Made by a program: the position numbers and the translations under genes
The notes under the pieces: model-generated
The model's database searches: none
Told to the model about the DNA's origin: nothing
Seen by the model: only the letters and a program-made list of their open reading frames with translations
Shown: piece by piece, positions 1 through 8,714 of the stretch
Numbering within the stretch: position 1 is the stretch's first letter
Layout: every line of letters begins with the position of its first letter
Assembly (NCBI RefSeq): GCF_003402415.2
Contig: NZ_AP036014.1
Span: forward strand, 2,790,001 to 2,854,000
DNA: 64,000 nucleotides
Direction of reading: 5' to 3'
From: Cupidesulfovibrio sp000226255
GTDB lineage: Bacteria; Desulfobacterota; Desulfovibrionia; Desulfovibrionales; Desulfovibrionaceae

Positions 1-83
1 CGTCCGGGCTGCCGCCAGAGCATGGAACATGATAGCACCCACCCCACATTCAGGCAACGCATACGCGCGGAACGAACGACAAC

Positions 84-1310
84 ATGCCCTTACGCATCGC
101 GGCGAATGGTGGTACACACGCCCCCATGAGCGCATCCACCATGAATGCCCCCATCAAGCCCCCCAAGGACGCCTCGCAGGACGTCCCCGAGGGCGGCCTG
201 CGCGTGCGCACCCTGCACCTGGCCCCGGACTGCACCATCGCCGCCGTGCCATCCGGCATTTCCGGCGAAACGGCTCGCGCCACGGCCGGGCCAGGCGAGG
301 CTGAGCCCGCGAGGCCCACCGACACGGGGGCGGACGGAGCCGAGACGCCGAGGCCCGCCGTCACAGGGGCCAACGGAACCGAGCCCGCGAACTCCACCGA
401 CACGGGTGCGAACGGGGCCGAGGCGCCGAGGCCCGCCGTCGTCTGGCAGGACGTGGCCACCCACTCGCGCGACGACCTGGGCCGCTTCCTCGCCCCCTAC
501 GAACTGCCCGACGACGTGACCGAAGCCTGCCTTGCCCCGCGCCGCTACCCCGAGGTCAGCGTGTTTCCTGCGGGCATCATGGTGCATCTGCCCACCCGCC
601 ACGCCTGGGAGGCCCAGCACGGGCGCTACCTGACGGTGCTCTGCCTGCCCGGTCGCATGATCACCCTGCACGACGAGGAAATTCCCCTGCTTGACCGGCT
701 GGTGCAGATGATCCGCTCCGGCAACGCCCCGCTCCAGGCCAGCGTGCAGGCCCTGCTCATCTTTTTGCTGGATGCCTGCATCGACGCCAACGTGCACTTC
801 TACATGGAGGCGCGCTCGCGCGTGGAACAACTGGCCGAGATGCTGGACGACACGCCCGACGCCGTCACCCCCGACGACATCCTGCCGCTGAAGCGCGCCA
901 TCACCCGGCTGTCCATCCAGTTCGAGGACCAGTTCTACTGCCTGGCCACCCTGCAAACCCTGCAGGCCACCGCCCTGCCCCTGACCAGCCAGCGCGAGGG
1001 GCTGCGCGACATCATGGACAACCAGAACCACCTTGCCCGCAGCCAGGCCCGGCTGGAAATGCGCCTGCGCGACCTGTACCAGTTCTGCCTGTTGGTGCTG
1101 CAACGCCGCACCGACCACCGCATCCGGGTGCTCACGGTGCTCACGGCGGTATGCATGCCGCTCACGGTCATCGCGGGCATCTACGGCATGAACTTCCGCC
1201 ACATGCCGGAACTGGACTGGGACTACGGCTACTACGCGGCGCTGGCGGCCATGCTGGCCGTGGCCGTGGGCATGATGTGGTTCTTCCAAAAACGCGGCTG
1301 GTTCCGCTAG
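84..1310 (+). CDS. CorA-family divalent cation transporter with repeat-containing N-terminus
   Basis: Inner-membrane transporter of the CorA/ZntB family, which moves Mg2+ or other divalent cations (Co2+, Ni2+, Zn2+). Seen: 408 aa; a long cytoplasmic domain, then two C-terminal membrane segments with the family YGMN motif just after the first, and the usual short basic end. Residues about 70-120 are low complexity and made of a 13-residue repeat (E-x-x-R-P-x-x-T-G-A-x-G-x, about 3.5 copies), not typical of the family. The start is uncertain: ATG at 84 has a weak GGAAC upstream, and ATG 126 or 144 would only shorten the disordered head. Substrate cannot be told from sequence. Transcription ends at the shared terminator at 1346-1396. 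Confidence 0.85.
   Translation: MPLRIAANGGTHAPMSASTMNAPIKPPKDASQDVPEGGLRVRTLHLAPDCTIAAVPSGISGETARATAGPGEAEPARPTDTGADGAETPRPAVTGANGTEPANSTDTGANGAEAPRPAVVWQDVATHSRDDLGRFLAPYELPDDVTEACLAPRRYPEVSVFPAGIMVHLPTRHAWEAQHGRYLTVLCLPGRMITLHDEEIPLLDRLVQMIRSGNAPLQASVQALLIFLLDACIDANVHFYMEARSRVEQLAEMLDDTPDAVTPDDILPLKRAITRLSIQFEDQFYCLATLQTLQATALPLTSQREGLRDIMDNQNHLARSQARLEMRLRDLYQFCLLVLQRRTDHRIRVLTVLTAVCMPLTVIAGIYGMNFRHMPELDWDYGYYAALAAMLAVAVGMMWFFQKRGWFR
303..430 (+). repeat. 39-bp tandem repeat inside the CorA-family gene
   Basis: About 3.3 units of 39 bp begin at 303, 342, 381 and 420 (the last partial). Units 1 and 3, and units 2 and 4, are closest to each other, giving a 78-bp higher-order period: a 46-bp block at 317-362 recurs at 395-440. 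It stays in frame and encodes a 13-residue repeat, so copy-number change would keep the gene open. Confidence 0.85.
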
Positions 1311-1345
1311 GTACGGTGTTTCGACAGATTGTTCACCCGACGCAT

Positions 1346-1396
1346 CGTCGCAATGAAAAGGCCCCCGGCATTGCCGGGGGCCTTTTCATTGCGACG
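1346..1396. terminator. Bidirectional terminator, long perfect palindrome
   Basis: Two perfect 25-bp arms (1346-1370 and 1372-1396) flank one base. The inner part is GC-rich (GGCCCCCGGC type) and flanked by AAAAG/CTTTT, so each strand reads as a stem followed by U residues. It lies between the convergent CorA-family gene and the Hsp20 operon and probably ends both transcripts. Confidence 0.9.
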
Positions 1397-1407
1397 GTGC
1401 GGATGCG

Positions 1408-1857
1408 CTACCCCTGGGTAATCTCGATGCGTCGTGGCTTGGCGGCCTCGGCCTTGGGCAGGAACAGGTTCAGCACCCCATCCTTGAGCACGGCTCGGAT
1501 GCGCTCCCTGTCCACCATGTCCGACAGGGTGAAGGTGCGCACGAACTCCACGGCGTCGAACTCGGCGTGCATGCGCCGGTCTTTGCCTGCCGGGGCGTAG
1601 CTGCTGCGCCCGGTGACGGTGACCTCGTTCTCCTCAAGGTCGATGGTCAGCCCCTCGGGCGGCACGCCGGGCAGATCCATCAGGATGTGGAAGCCGTCGG
1701 CCTGCTCGATGATGTCCGTGGCCGGGGAAACCCGCTCGATGCGCGCGGTTTCTCCCTGACGCGCCGAGGGGGACCTCCCGGCGCCGGTGGTCTCGACGTT
1801 GGCGTTACGTTCGGCGATGTCTACCGTATCGGGCGTATCGGGCATGTCGGTCATCAT
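1408..1857 (-). CDS. Small heat shock protein, Hsp20/alpha-crystallin family
   Basis: ATP-independent cytoplasmic holdase chaperone. Seen: 149 aa with a central alpha-crystallin domain (QADGFHILMDLPGV, the EVTVTGR strand, and the family G-x-L-N-L-x-L-P-K near the end, here DGVLNLFLPKAEAAKPRRI). The short acidic N-terminus comes partly from a 9-bp repeat (MPDTPDTVD). The start is an ATG-ATG pair preceded by AGGAGGTGTGCA. It overlaps the stop of the upstream hsp20 gene by ATGA, so the two are translationally coupled and likely form hetero-oligomers or a paired stress response. Confidence 0.93.
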   Translation of the reverse strand: MMTDMPDTPDTVDIAERNANVETTGAGRSPSARQGETARIERVSPATDIIEQADGFHILMDLPGVPPEGLTIDLEENEVTVTGRSSYAPAGKDRRMHAEFDAVEFVRTFTLSDMVDRERIRAVLKDGVLNLFLPKAEAAKPRRIEITQG

Positions 1858-2282
1858 TGCACACCTCCTGCCGACGCTTCGACGGCGATCTTGCGCGGCT
1901 TCACGGCTTCGGCCTTGGGCAGGGTGACCCGCAGGATGCCGTTTTCGCTGCGGGCGGAAACACGGTCTCGATCCACGGGCACGTTCAGGCTCAGGATGCG
2001 CTGGAACGAGCCGGAAAGGCGCTCCTGCCGGAAGTACCTGCCCTCGGTTGCCTTGCGTTCGCCCTTGATGATCAGATTGCGGTCGGTAAGGGTCAGCTCC
2101 ACGTCTCCGGGAGCGATACCGGGGACGCTGACATCCACGGTGTAGCCGTCATCGTTCTCGTGCACATTCAACAGCGGGTATGCAGTGCGCCGCGAACTGA
2201 ACGAGTGCAACCGCGACATTTCGTCGAACATCCTCTCGAAACTTCTCGGCATGTCATACAGTGTGCTGAAGTCTATCACCAT
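1854..2282 (-). CDS. Small heat shock protein, Hsp20/alpha-crystallin family (first gene of pair)
   Basis: Holdase chaperone paralogue of the following gene. Seen: 142 aa starting MVIDFSTLYD, with an alpha-crystallin domain (DGYTVDVSVPGIAPGDVELTL, then ENGILRVTLPKAEAVKPRKI). I chose ATG 2282 because AAGGAGGTGCC lies just upstream; the longer open frame to 2411 would run into the promoter. A sigma-70-like promoter at 2381-2408 probably drives the pair. I see no clear CIRCE or sigma-32 site, so the heat-shock control mode is open. Confidence 0.93.
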   Translation of the reverse strand: MVIDFSTLYDMPRSFERMFDEMSRLHSFSSRRTAYPLLNVHENDDGYTVDVSVPGIAPGDVELTLTDRNLIIKGERKATEGRYFRQERLSGSFQRILSLNVPVDRDRVSARSENGILRVTLPKAEAVKPRKIAVEASAGGVQ

Positions 2283-2380
2283 GATGGCACCTCCTTGATC
2301 TGGTACGGTCATGATTTTCCACTGCCGCAGTGCGGTTTTTCCAAAATGTGTCGGAATGGAACCGCACCCTTTCCGAAAAA

Positions 2381-2408
2381 TAGCTAAATCGGTCTGCGGC
2401 GGTGTCAA
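2381..2408 (-). promoter_or_regulatory. Sigma-70-like promoter of the hsp20 operon
   Basis: On the minus strand: TTGACA (2408-2403), 16-bp spacer, TAGCTA (2386-2381), about 100 bp upstream of the first hsp20 start. The perfect -35 box and the AT-rich stretch in a GC-rich region support it. Confidence 0.6.
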
Positions 2409-2537
2409 CACCCCAGGTGCGCACTTCGTGCCGCGTCATCTTCCGGGCTGCCCGCGCCCGGGGAAGAACACTCGCGAGGTGCGGCCCGGTGTCGGCAGCC
2501 CGCACCAGGCCTTGAAAAACGGCTTCCGACCGGACGG

Positions 2538-2595
2538 TTGACCCGGCTTCGTGCATCCTCTACATGGTGGGGCGCGCCCCCGCATCCCGCGGGGG
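2538..2595 (+). promoter_or_regulatory. Candidate promoter and 5'-UTR hairpin
   Basis: TTGACC (2538-2543), 17-bp spacer, TACATG (2561-2566). A perfect 7-bp stem CCCCCGC/GCGGGGG (2577-2583 and 2589-2595) begins near the expected transcript start, 23 bases before the ATG of the next gene. The rest of the 2283-2618 gap is the hsp20 promoter and otherwise featureless. Confidence 0.45.
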
Positions 2596-2618
2596 TGCGG
2601 CGACGCAAGGAGCACCCC

Positions 2619-3602
2619 ATGCGCATTTCGGTGGATGTGGAAGCTAACCTGCCGGACTCCCTGCGCGGGCCCGAAGGCGGCACCGGAGCCCAGGCCGCGC
2701 GCGAGGAACTGGGCGTCATCGCCGGGGCGGCACGCGGCCTTTCCGACGTGGTGCGCATCGAGCGCATCGTGGTGCCCGCCGACTTCGACGCGACGCTGGC
2801 CGCTCTGGCCCCCAACCGCCATGCGAGCCGCGCGTCATCCCCGGCCGCCACGCGCAAGCCGTCTTCCGCCGTTTCCGCCCCTTCTGCGATGACGGCCGCC
2901 GTCCCCGCCGAACGGGGCTGGGTGCTGCTGTTCCACCCCGGCATCTACGGGCCGGAACACGACGCCCACATGCGCTACGCCCTGTACTGGCGCGAACTGA
3001 CCCGGCTGGTGAACCGGGGGCGGCTGCCCGTGCCCCTGCGCGACGCGCCGGGTTCCACCCCGCAGGGGCGGTATGCCGTGCTGCTTACCGCCGTCTCCCG
3101 CCTGTTCGGCGAATACGACGCCGCCCGCAAGGCGTGGGACTTTCGCGAAGCGCTGCTGCGCAAGGTACTGCGGCAGGAACTTTCCGAACGCGCCCGCACC
3201 GCCCTGCTGCACGCCTTTGCCGCCGATCTCGGCCATGCGACCTCGGCAGACGCGCGCACCTGGCTGCGCATGCTTGCCGACGACCACGCCCGCAGCGGCG
3301 ACACGCCCACCTACCTGCGCGCGGTGCGCCCCCTGGTGATGCGCCTTTCCCTCGCCCTCTCGCACGCCTGGGCCACCCTGGACCATTTCCCCGACATGGC
3401 CGCACCCGGCGCGGAACTGCTGCACCGGGCCGATCTGCCCGCCGCAGCGCGCGACCTGCACGCCTTCTTCCGCAACCGCCACGTGGCCGGTTCGCCCGAC
3501 ATGGCCCCCGGCGTGGAACTGCTGGCCGCGCTGTGGGAAGGCTTCGGCCTGCGCCTGGCCGACGGCCCGGACGGCCTCACCGCGCTCAAGCCCGGCGACT
3601 GA
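2619..3602 (+). CDS. Hypothetical protein
   Basis: Not recognised. 327 aa; start ATG 2619 chosen for the AAGGAGCACCCC upstream (the frame is open further up but has no SD). Visible: a small N-terminal alpha/beta part, an Ala/Ser/Pro-rich linker at about residues 68-92, then a mostly helical C-terminal half with conserved-looking aromatic and charged patches (VLLFHPGIYGPEHDAH, ALYWRELTRL). No signal peptide, membrane segment or cysteine cluster. It has its own promoter and lies 0.4 kb before the export operon; no functional link can be argued. Confidence 0.7.
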   Translation: MRISVDVEANLPDSLRGPEGGTGAQAAREELGVIAGAARGLSDVVRIERIVVPADFDATLAALAPNRHASRASSPAATRKPSSAVSAPSAMTAAVPAERGWVLLFHPGIYGPEHDAHMRYALYWRELTRLVNRGRLPVPLRDAPGSTPQGRYAVLLTAVSRLFGEYDAARKAWDFREALLRKVLRQELSERARTALLHAFAADLGHATSADARTWLRMLADDHARSGDTPTYLRAVRPLVMRLSLALSHAWATLDHFPDMAAPGAELLHRADLPAAARDLHAFFRNRHVAGSPDMAPGVELLAALWEGFGLRLADGPDGLTALKPGD

Positions 3603-3990
3603 AACGCCAGGAATCCCGCCCCGCAAGGGATTCGTGACCGCCGGACGCGGTCCGGCGCAGCGACGGAACGGGGCGGTTCGCACGAGACTGCCCGCGCCAG
3701 ATCGCACGAACGCGCCCCCTGCCCTCCATCCCCCGCCAGCGCCCGAACTCCCGTTCCGTGGCGCGCATGCCCTTCCCCTTCGCCGCGCTAATACTTATAG
3801 TCCCGGCATTGCCCGGCCGCCCCGCCCTCTTGAGGCGTCTGGCCCGATTGGCCCCGCGCCGCGCCCCAGGTCCTGGCCGACACGGACCGGAAAGCCCCGG
3901 CACGGAGTCGCCCGGACCACCGCCCCTTCCGCATTGCACGGATTGCACGAACTGCACGGACCGCCCAGACGTCACGGACACGGGAACCCC
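3603..3990. other. 388-bp gene-free stretch with degenerate 9-bp repeats
   Basis: No convincing gene. At 3933-3962 an about 9-bp unit built on TTGCACGGA is repeated imperfectly. TAATACTTATAGTCC at 3790-3804 is a rare AT-rich patch that could hold a -10 element for the export operon, with no clear -35 box. Confidence 0.5.
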
Positions 3991-5262
3991 ATGCGCAAGA
4001 AGATCATCATCGGCCTCGCCATCACCCTCGCCGTGGCCCTTGCGGCGGCCTTTTTCCTGTCACGGCGCGAAGACCGCACCGAAATCACCCAAACGGCCAC
4101 CCTCGGCCGGGCCACCGTGCGCAAGGTGCTGGACGCCACCGGCATCATCAAGCCCGAGGTCGGCGCCATCGTGAAGACCGGCACCCGGTTCACCGGCATC
4201 ATCCGCACCATGCACGTCAAGGTGGGCGACAAGGTGAAGGCCGGGCAGATCATCGCCGAAATCGACGACCGCGAGCAGCGCGCCCAGCAGGAACAGGCGC
4301 AGGCCACCCTGCGCAAGGCCGAGGCCGAACGCGCCAAGGTGGAATCCTCGTACCCGTTGCAGATTCGCGAGGCCGAAGCGCAGGTGGCCGCCGCGCAGGC
4401 CGACTACGACTACGCCGCCCTGAACCTGAAGCGCCGCCGCACCCTGGTGGACCAGGACCTGGACGCCCGCAACACCCTGGACGAGGCCACACAACAGGCG
4501 GGAACCACCGCCAACACCCTGGCCGCGCGCAAGGCCACCCTGGACCGCCTGCAACGCGAATCCTCCCTGGCCATCAGAAGCGCCCGCGAGGCGGTGAACG
4601 AGGCCACGTCCGCGCTGGAGGCCACCAACGTGCGCCTTTCCTACTCGGTGATCCGCGCCCCGCTGGACGGCGTGGTCAGCGAGGTCACGGCGCAGGGCGG
4701 CGAAACCGTTGTGGCGGGCTTTCAGGTGGCCAACCTGATCACCGTGCTGGACCCCACCCGGCTGGAAATGTGGATCTACGTGGACGAAACCGACGTGGGC
4801 CAGGTGACCCCCGGCATGGCCGTGGAGTTCCGCGTGGATTCGCTGCCGGGCCGCACCTTCAGCGGCACGGTGAACCAGATCTACCCGCAGCCGGAAATCC
4901 GCGAGAACATCGTGTACTACCGGGCGCTGGTGCGCCTTACCCCGCAGACCTCCACCGACCTGCGGCCGGAAATGACCACCCAGTGTCGCATCGTGGTGCA
5001 GCAGAAGGACAACGTGCTGGCCGTGCCCAACGAGGCGCTGAAATGGGTGAGCGGCGAGCAGGTGGTGTTCGTGCAGGACGGCGCAGGCATCCGCAAGGTG
5101 CGCCCGCGCATCGGCCTGGCCGGGGCCGAGGCCAGCGAGGTGCTGGAAGGACTGGCCGAAGGCGACATGGTGGGCACCCGGGTTGTGCTGCCGCCCTCGC
5201 GCAGTGGTTCGCGGCCCGAGCAACCGGCCGCCGGACCGCCTGCCGGACGCCCGGCGCGGTAG
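3991..5262 (+). CDS. Periplasmic adaptor (membrane fusion) subunit, MacA/HlyD type
   Basis: Adaptor linking an inner-membrane ABC exporter to an outer-membrane channel. Seen: 423 aa, start MRKKIIIGLAITLAVALAAAF, a single N-terminal membrane anchor or signal segment, a biotinyl-lipoyl-like half motif (VKVGDKVKAGQIIAEIDDRE), a long alpha-helical hairpin (about residues 95-200), the returning lipoyl half (VIRAPLDGVVSEVTAQGGETV) and a C-terminal beta-barrel. ATG 3991 was chosen because the hydrophobic segment starts there; the SD is weak (GGGAA). It is followed after 16 bp by an ATPase and two FtsX-type permeases, so this is a MacAB-like operon, but the transporter is split over three genes and the exported substrate is unknown. 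Confidence 0.9.
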   Translation: MRKKIIIGLAITLAVALAAAFFLSRREDRTEITQTATLGRATVRKVLDATGIIKPEVGAIVKTGTRFTGIIRTMHVKVGDKVKAGQIIAEIDDREQRAQQEQAQATLRKAEAERAKVESSYPLQIREAEAQVAAAQADYDYAALNLKRRRTLVDQDLDARNTLDEATQQAGTTANTLAARKATLDRLQRESSLAIRSAREAVNEATSALEATNVRLSYSVIRAPLDGVVSEVTAQGGETVVAGFQVANLITVLDPTRLEMWIYVDETDVGQVTPGMAVEFRVDSLPGRTFSGTVNQIYPQPEIRENIVYYRALVRLTPQTSTDLRPEMTTQCRIVVQQKDNVLAVPNEALKWVSGEQVVFVQDGAGIRKVRPRIGLAGAEASEVLEGLAEGDMVGTRVVLPPSRSGSRPEQPAAGPPAGRPAR

Positions 5263-5278
5263 GCGGGACGGTGCGACC

Positions 5279-6154
5279 ATGACCACCAACTCCCTCGCCA
5301 CGCCCGGAACTTCCGGTGCATCCGGCACATCAGGCACATCCGGCGTATCAGGCGCATCCGGAACGCCCGGCACCCTCGTGGAGCTTTCCGGCATCACCCG
5401 CAGTTTCCGACAGGGCGACCTGACCGTGGACGTGCTGCGCGGCGTCAGCTTTTCCATCGCCCATGGCGAGTTCGTGGCCATCCAGGGCGCGTCCGGCTCC
5501 GGCAAGTCCACGCTGCTGCACATCCTGGGCCTGCTGGACAGCCCCACTGCGGGCCGCTACGTGCTGGACGGGCACGACGTCTCGCACCTGGACGACGACG
5601 CCCGGTCCGAGGCGCGCAACCAGCTGACCGGCTTCGTGTTTCAGAACTTCTACCTCATCCCCTACGCCACCGCGCTGGACAACGTGCTGCTGCCCGGCCT
5701 GTACAGCCACAAGAACCTGCGCGCCCAGCGCAAGCGGGCGGAGGAGTTGCTGCACCGCGTGGGCCTTGGCGACCGCATGGACTTCGTGCCCGCGCGCCTT
5801 TCAGGCGGCCAGCAGCAGCGCGTGGCCCTTGCCCGCGCCCTGCTGAACGACCCGGCCCTGATTCTGGCCGACGAACCCACCGGCCAGCTCGATTCCACCA
5901 CCAGCGCCGACATCCTCGACCTGCTCGCGGACATCAACCGCACCGGCAAGACCGTGGTGGTGGTTACCCACGACGCGGAAACCGCCGCCCGCGCGCGGCG
6001 GCGCATCGTCATCCGCGACGGGGTCATCGAAAGCGACGGCCTGCACGGCGACGGGGCCGCGTCGGCCTCCGGCGCGGCATCCGCCAGCGCGTCTTCCGAC
6101 GGACCATCCGCAGGGCCGTCTTCAGGCACGTCCGGCCCCGGAGCCCCCGCATGA
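5279..6154 (+). CDS. ABC transporter ATP-binding protein, MacB/LolD type
   Basis: ATPase energising the two downstream permeases at the inner membrane. Seen: 291 aa; Walker A GASGSGKST, Q-loop VFQNFYLIP, signature LSGGQQQR, Walker B LILADEPTGQ, switch His in VVTHD, all as in the LolD/MacB family. Both ends carry unusual low complexity: residues about 7-33 are a Gly-Ser-Thr-Ala repeat from a 9-bp DNA repeat, and about 30 residues after the nucleotide-binding domain are Ser/Ala/Gly/Pro-rich. The end overlaps the next gene by ATGA. Confidence 0.93.
   Translation: MTTNSLATPGTSGASGTSGTSGVSGASGTPGTLVELSGITRSFRQGDLTVDVLRGVSFSIAHGEFVAIQGASGSGKSTLLHILGLLDSPTAGRYVLDGHDVSHLDDDARSEARNQLTGFVFQNFYLIPYATALDNVLLPGLYSHKNLRAQRKRAEELLHRVGLGDRMDFVPARLSGGQQQRVALARALLNDPALILADEPTGQLDSTTSADILDLLADINRTGKTVVVVTHDAETAARARRRIVIRDGVIESDGLHGDGAASASGAASASASSDGPSAGPSSGTSGPGAPA
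5304..5375 (+). repeat. Degenerate 9-bp minisatellite at the 5' end of the ABC ATPase gene
   Basis: About seven or eight copies of a 9-bp unit of the form TCCGGNNNA run in frame and encode a G-[TAV]-S tripeptide repeat before the nucleotide-binding domain. Confidence 0.85.
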
Positions 6155-7476
6155 CCTCCCCGGCTGCCACGGCATCCGGCCCCGCTCCCGGCGGCTTCGC
6201 CAGACTGGGCGGACGGGGCGGACGGGGCGGACTTGCCCGCCTGTACGGGCTGCTGCGCGAAGCCTGGCGCGCCGCCGTGCTGGGCCTGTCCGCGCTGCTG
6301 GCCTACCGGCTGCGCAGCTTCTTCGTCATCGCCGCCGTGTCGCTGGGCATCGCCTCGCTGACGGTCATCGTGGCCGCCGTGGACGGCGCGTCCAAGAAGG
6401 CCGACGAGATCGCCGACATGTTCGGGCCGGACGCCGTGCTGGTGTTCGGCGGCAACATCGTCAACCGCGCCGTGGGCGCGCGCACCCTCACCCTGACCTG
6501 GGAAGACGCGGCACGCATCCGCCAGTCGCTGCCGGGCGCGTACATCGTGCTGCCCATGCGTTCCAAGGGCAACGTGCGCCTGAAGCACGAAGCCAACAAC
6601 TACGACGTATCCCTGGTGGGCGGCACCACCGAAAACTATGCAAAGGCCTGGAACTGGCCGCTGGTGGAAGGCCGCGACCTGACTGCGGAAGACGTGCAGC
6701 GCGGCGCGCGCGTGGCCCTGATGGGCGACAGACCCGCCCGCGAGCTGTTCGGCGACGCGAACCCCGTGGGGCGCACCTTTCTCATGTCCGGCGTGCCATT
6801 CACCGTGGTGGGGCTGTTGCAGTACCGGGGCATGTCCGGCGGCGGCAGCAGCGTGGACGACCGCGTCATCATTCCCATCACCACGCTGACCCAGCGCTTC
6901 AACATGGACCGCCGCTACTTCCGCGCCCTGCGCGTGAAGTTCGAGGACACGGCGGGCATGGACGCCCACGTGGAGGACCTGCGCAGCCTGCTGCGCCACC
7001 TGCACCGCCTTGCCCCGGAAGACCCGGACGACTTCACCGTGCTCACCGCGCGCGAGGTGCTGAAATTCCTGGCCGTGATCAAGGGCGGCCTGGTGCTGTT
7101 CCTGGGGGTGACGGCGGCCGCCGCCATGGTGGTGGGGGGCTTCGTGCTGGCCAACCTGTTCCTGCTCTCGGTCACAGAGCGGCGGGTGGAAATCGGGCTC
7201 AAGAAGGCCCTTGGCGCGCCGGGGCGGGCCATCCTGTTGCAGTTCCTCATGGAATCGCTGGCCCTGACCCTGTGCGGGGCCGTGGGCGGCGTGGTGCTGG
7301 GCGCGCTGATGGGCCAGGCGCTGGAACGGCTGGGGCTCATCGAGATGGTGCTGTCGGCCAAGGTGTTTCTGCTGGCCCTGGCCGCCGCCACGGCGGTGGG
7401 GCTGGTGTTCGGGCTGCGCCCGGCGCGGCAGGCCGCCGCGCTGGACCCCATCCAGGCCCTGCGCGGGGGTGAGTGA
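6151..7476 (+). CDS. ABC transporter permease, MacB/FtsX type
   Basis: Inner-membrane permease. Seen: 441 aa; a cytoplasmic head with a Gly/Arg repeat (9-bp DNA repeat at about 6206-6232), one membrane segment (about residues 50-72), a periplasmic MacB core region, then three C-terminal FtsX-type segments with the family VEIGLKKALGA coupling motif between them and the DPIQALRGGE ending. It overlaps the ATPase gene (ATGA) and the next permease gene (ATGA), so all four genes form one coupled operon. Confidence 0.9.
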   Translation: MTSPAATASGPAPGGFARLGGRGGRGGLARLYGLLREAWRAAVLGLSALLAYRLRSFFVIAAVSLGIASLTVIVAAVDGASKKADEIADMFGPDAVLVFGGNIVNRAVGARTLTLTWEDAARIRQSLPGAYIVLPMRSKGNVRLKHEANNYDVSLVGGTTENYAKAWNWPLVEGRDLTAEDVQRGARVALMGDRPARELFGDANPVGRTFLMSGVPFTVVGLLQYRGMSGGGSSVDDRVIIPITTLTQRFNMDRRYFRALRVKFEDTAGMDAHVEDLRSLLRHLHRLAPEDPDDFTVLTAREVLKFLAVIKGGLVLFLGVTAAAAMVVGGFVLANLFLLSVTERRVEIGLKKALGAPGRAILLQFLMESLALTLCGAVGGVVLGALMGQALERLGLIEMVLSAKVFLLALAAATAVGLVFGLRPARQAAALDPIQALRGGE

Positions 7477-8696
7477 TGCAGCGCCTGCGCATCGCCCTGC
7501 GTTCGCTGACCGCGCACCGCATGCGCACGGCGCTGGCCATGCTGGGGGTCTTTCTGGGCGCGCTGGCGCTCACGGCCGTGCTGCACATCTCGAAAGCCAT
7601 GGTCAAGAAGGCCGACATCGAGACGCAGCGCCTTGGCCCCAACCTGTTGCAGGCCCTTTCCGGGCAGGCCAGCTTCCGGCGCGAAGGCTCCACCCGCGTC
7701 ACCGGCATGACCACCACCTTCAGCCTGGAGGACGCGCGCGAAATCCTGGACAGCGTGCCCCAGGTGCGCCTGGGCGTGCCCTACGCCAGCGGGTCCATGC
7801 CGGTGCGCTACGGCCGGGTGAAGACGGGCAGCCAACTCATGGCCTCTCCCCCTGCCTACGCGCAGGTGCGGCTGCTCGAAACCGAGCACGGCCGCTTCTA
7901 CAACGAGGAAGAGGAAGCCACCCAGGCCAAGGTCTGCGTGCTGGGCTACGCCATCGCCCAACGCCTGTTCGGCGACCCGGCCGAGGCCGTGGGCAAGCAG
8001 GTGTTCTTCTTTCGGGCCAACGTGCTGGTGGTGGGCGTGCTGCCCGAAAAAGGCCAGGACGTGACCGGGACGAACCTGGACGAGATGGTGTTCACCCCGC
8101 TGTCCACGTACATGCGCCGCTTTTCCAACCAGGACTGGATCAGCGGCGTGTTCATGAACCTGCACGGCCAGGAGGACGAGGACGCGGCCAAGGCCGCCGT
8201 CACCGACATCCTGCGCCGCCGCCACCACATGGGGCCCGCCCGCAAGGACGACTTTTCGGTGATCTCGGCGCGCGATTCGGCCAAGCTGCGCAATCAGGCG
8301 CTGGACCTGGTGTGGACGCTGGGGGTGTTGTCGTCGTCCATCTCGTTCGCGGTGGGGGCGCTGGGCATTCTGTCCATCATGATCCTGCTGGTGCGCGCCC
8401 GCAGGCTGGAGATCGGCATTCGCCGGGCCGTGGGGGCCAGCCGCACCGTGATCATCCGCCAGTTTCTGGCCGAGGCCGGGGTAATGGCCGGTGTGGGCGG
8501 CGCGGCCGGGGTGCTGGCCGCCGTGGGCATCGTTACCGTGGTGTACGCCGTGGGCGACTTTCCGTACCTGTACGACCCGCTGCTGATTGTCGGGGCCTGC
8601 GTGGCGTCCGTGCTGCTGGGGCTGATGGCCGGGGCGTACCCGGCGTGGCAGGCATCGCGGGTGGAGGTGCTGGAGGTGCTCAGGAATCCTGAGTGA
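7473..8696 (+). CDS. ABC transporter permease, MacB/FtsX type (second)
   Basis: Paralogue of the preceding permease and its likely heterodimer partner. 407 aa; N-terminal segment (MRTALAMLGVFLGALALTAV), periplasmic core, three C-terminal segments, coupling motif LEIGIRRAVGAS and ending VEVLEVLRNPE. Typical MacB homodimers carry ATPase and permease on one chain; here two different permeases share one ATPase, as in LolCDE-like arrangements. It is the last gene before the hairpin element. Confidence 0.9.
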   Translation: MMQRLRIALRSLTAHRMRTALAMLGVFLGALALTAVLHISKAMVKKADIETQRLGPNLLQALSGQASFRREGSTRVTGMTTTFSLEDAREILDSVPQVRLGVPYASGSMPVRYGRVKTGSQLMASPPAYAQVRLLETEHGRFYNEEEEATQAKVCVLGYAIAQRLFGDPAEAVGKQVFFFRANVLVVGVLPEKGQDVTGTNLDEMVFTPLSTYMRRFSNQDWISGVFMNLHGQEDEDAAKAAVTDILRRRHHMGPARKDDFSVISARDSAKLRNQALDLVWTLGVLSSSISFAVGALGILSIMILLVRARRLEIGIRRAVGASRTVIIRQFLAEAGVMAGVGGAAGVLAAVGIVTVVYAVGDFPYLYDPLLIVGACVASVLLGLMAGAYPAWQASRVEVLEVLRNPE

Positions 8697-8714
8697 GGAT
8701 AAAAGGAGGGCGGG

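Noticed and set aside
90..1289. Long minus-strand open frame opposite the CorA-family gene
   Set aside because: A shadow frame typical of GC-rich DNA; His/Gln/Gly-rich composition, no SD, and the plus frame has clear CorA motifs. The same reasoning removes other long antisense frames such as 13831-16035, 28488-30653 and 30085-32343.
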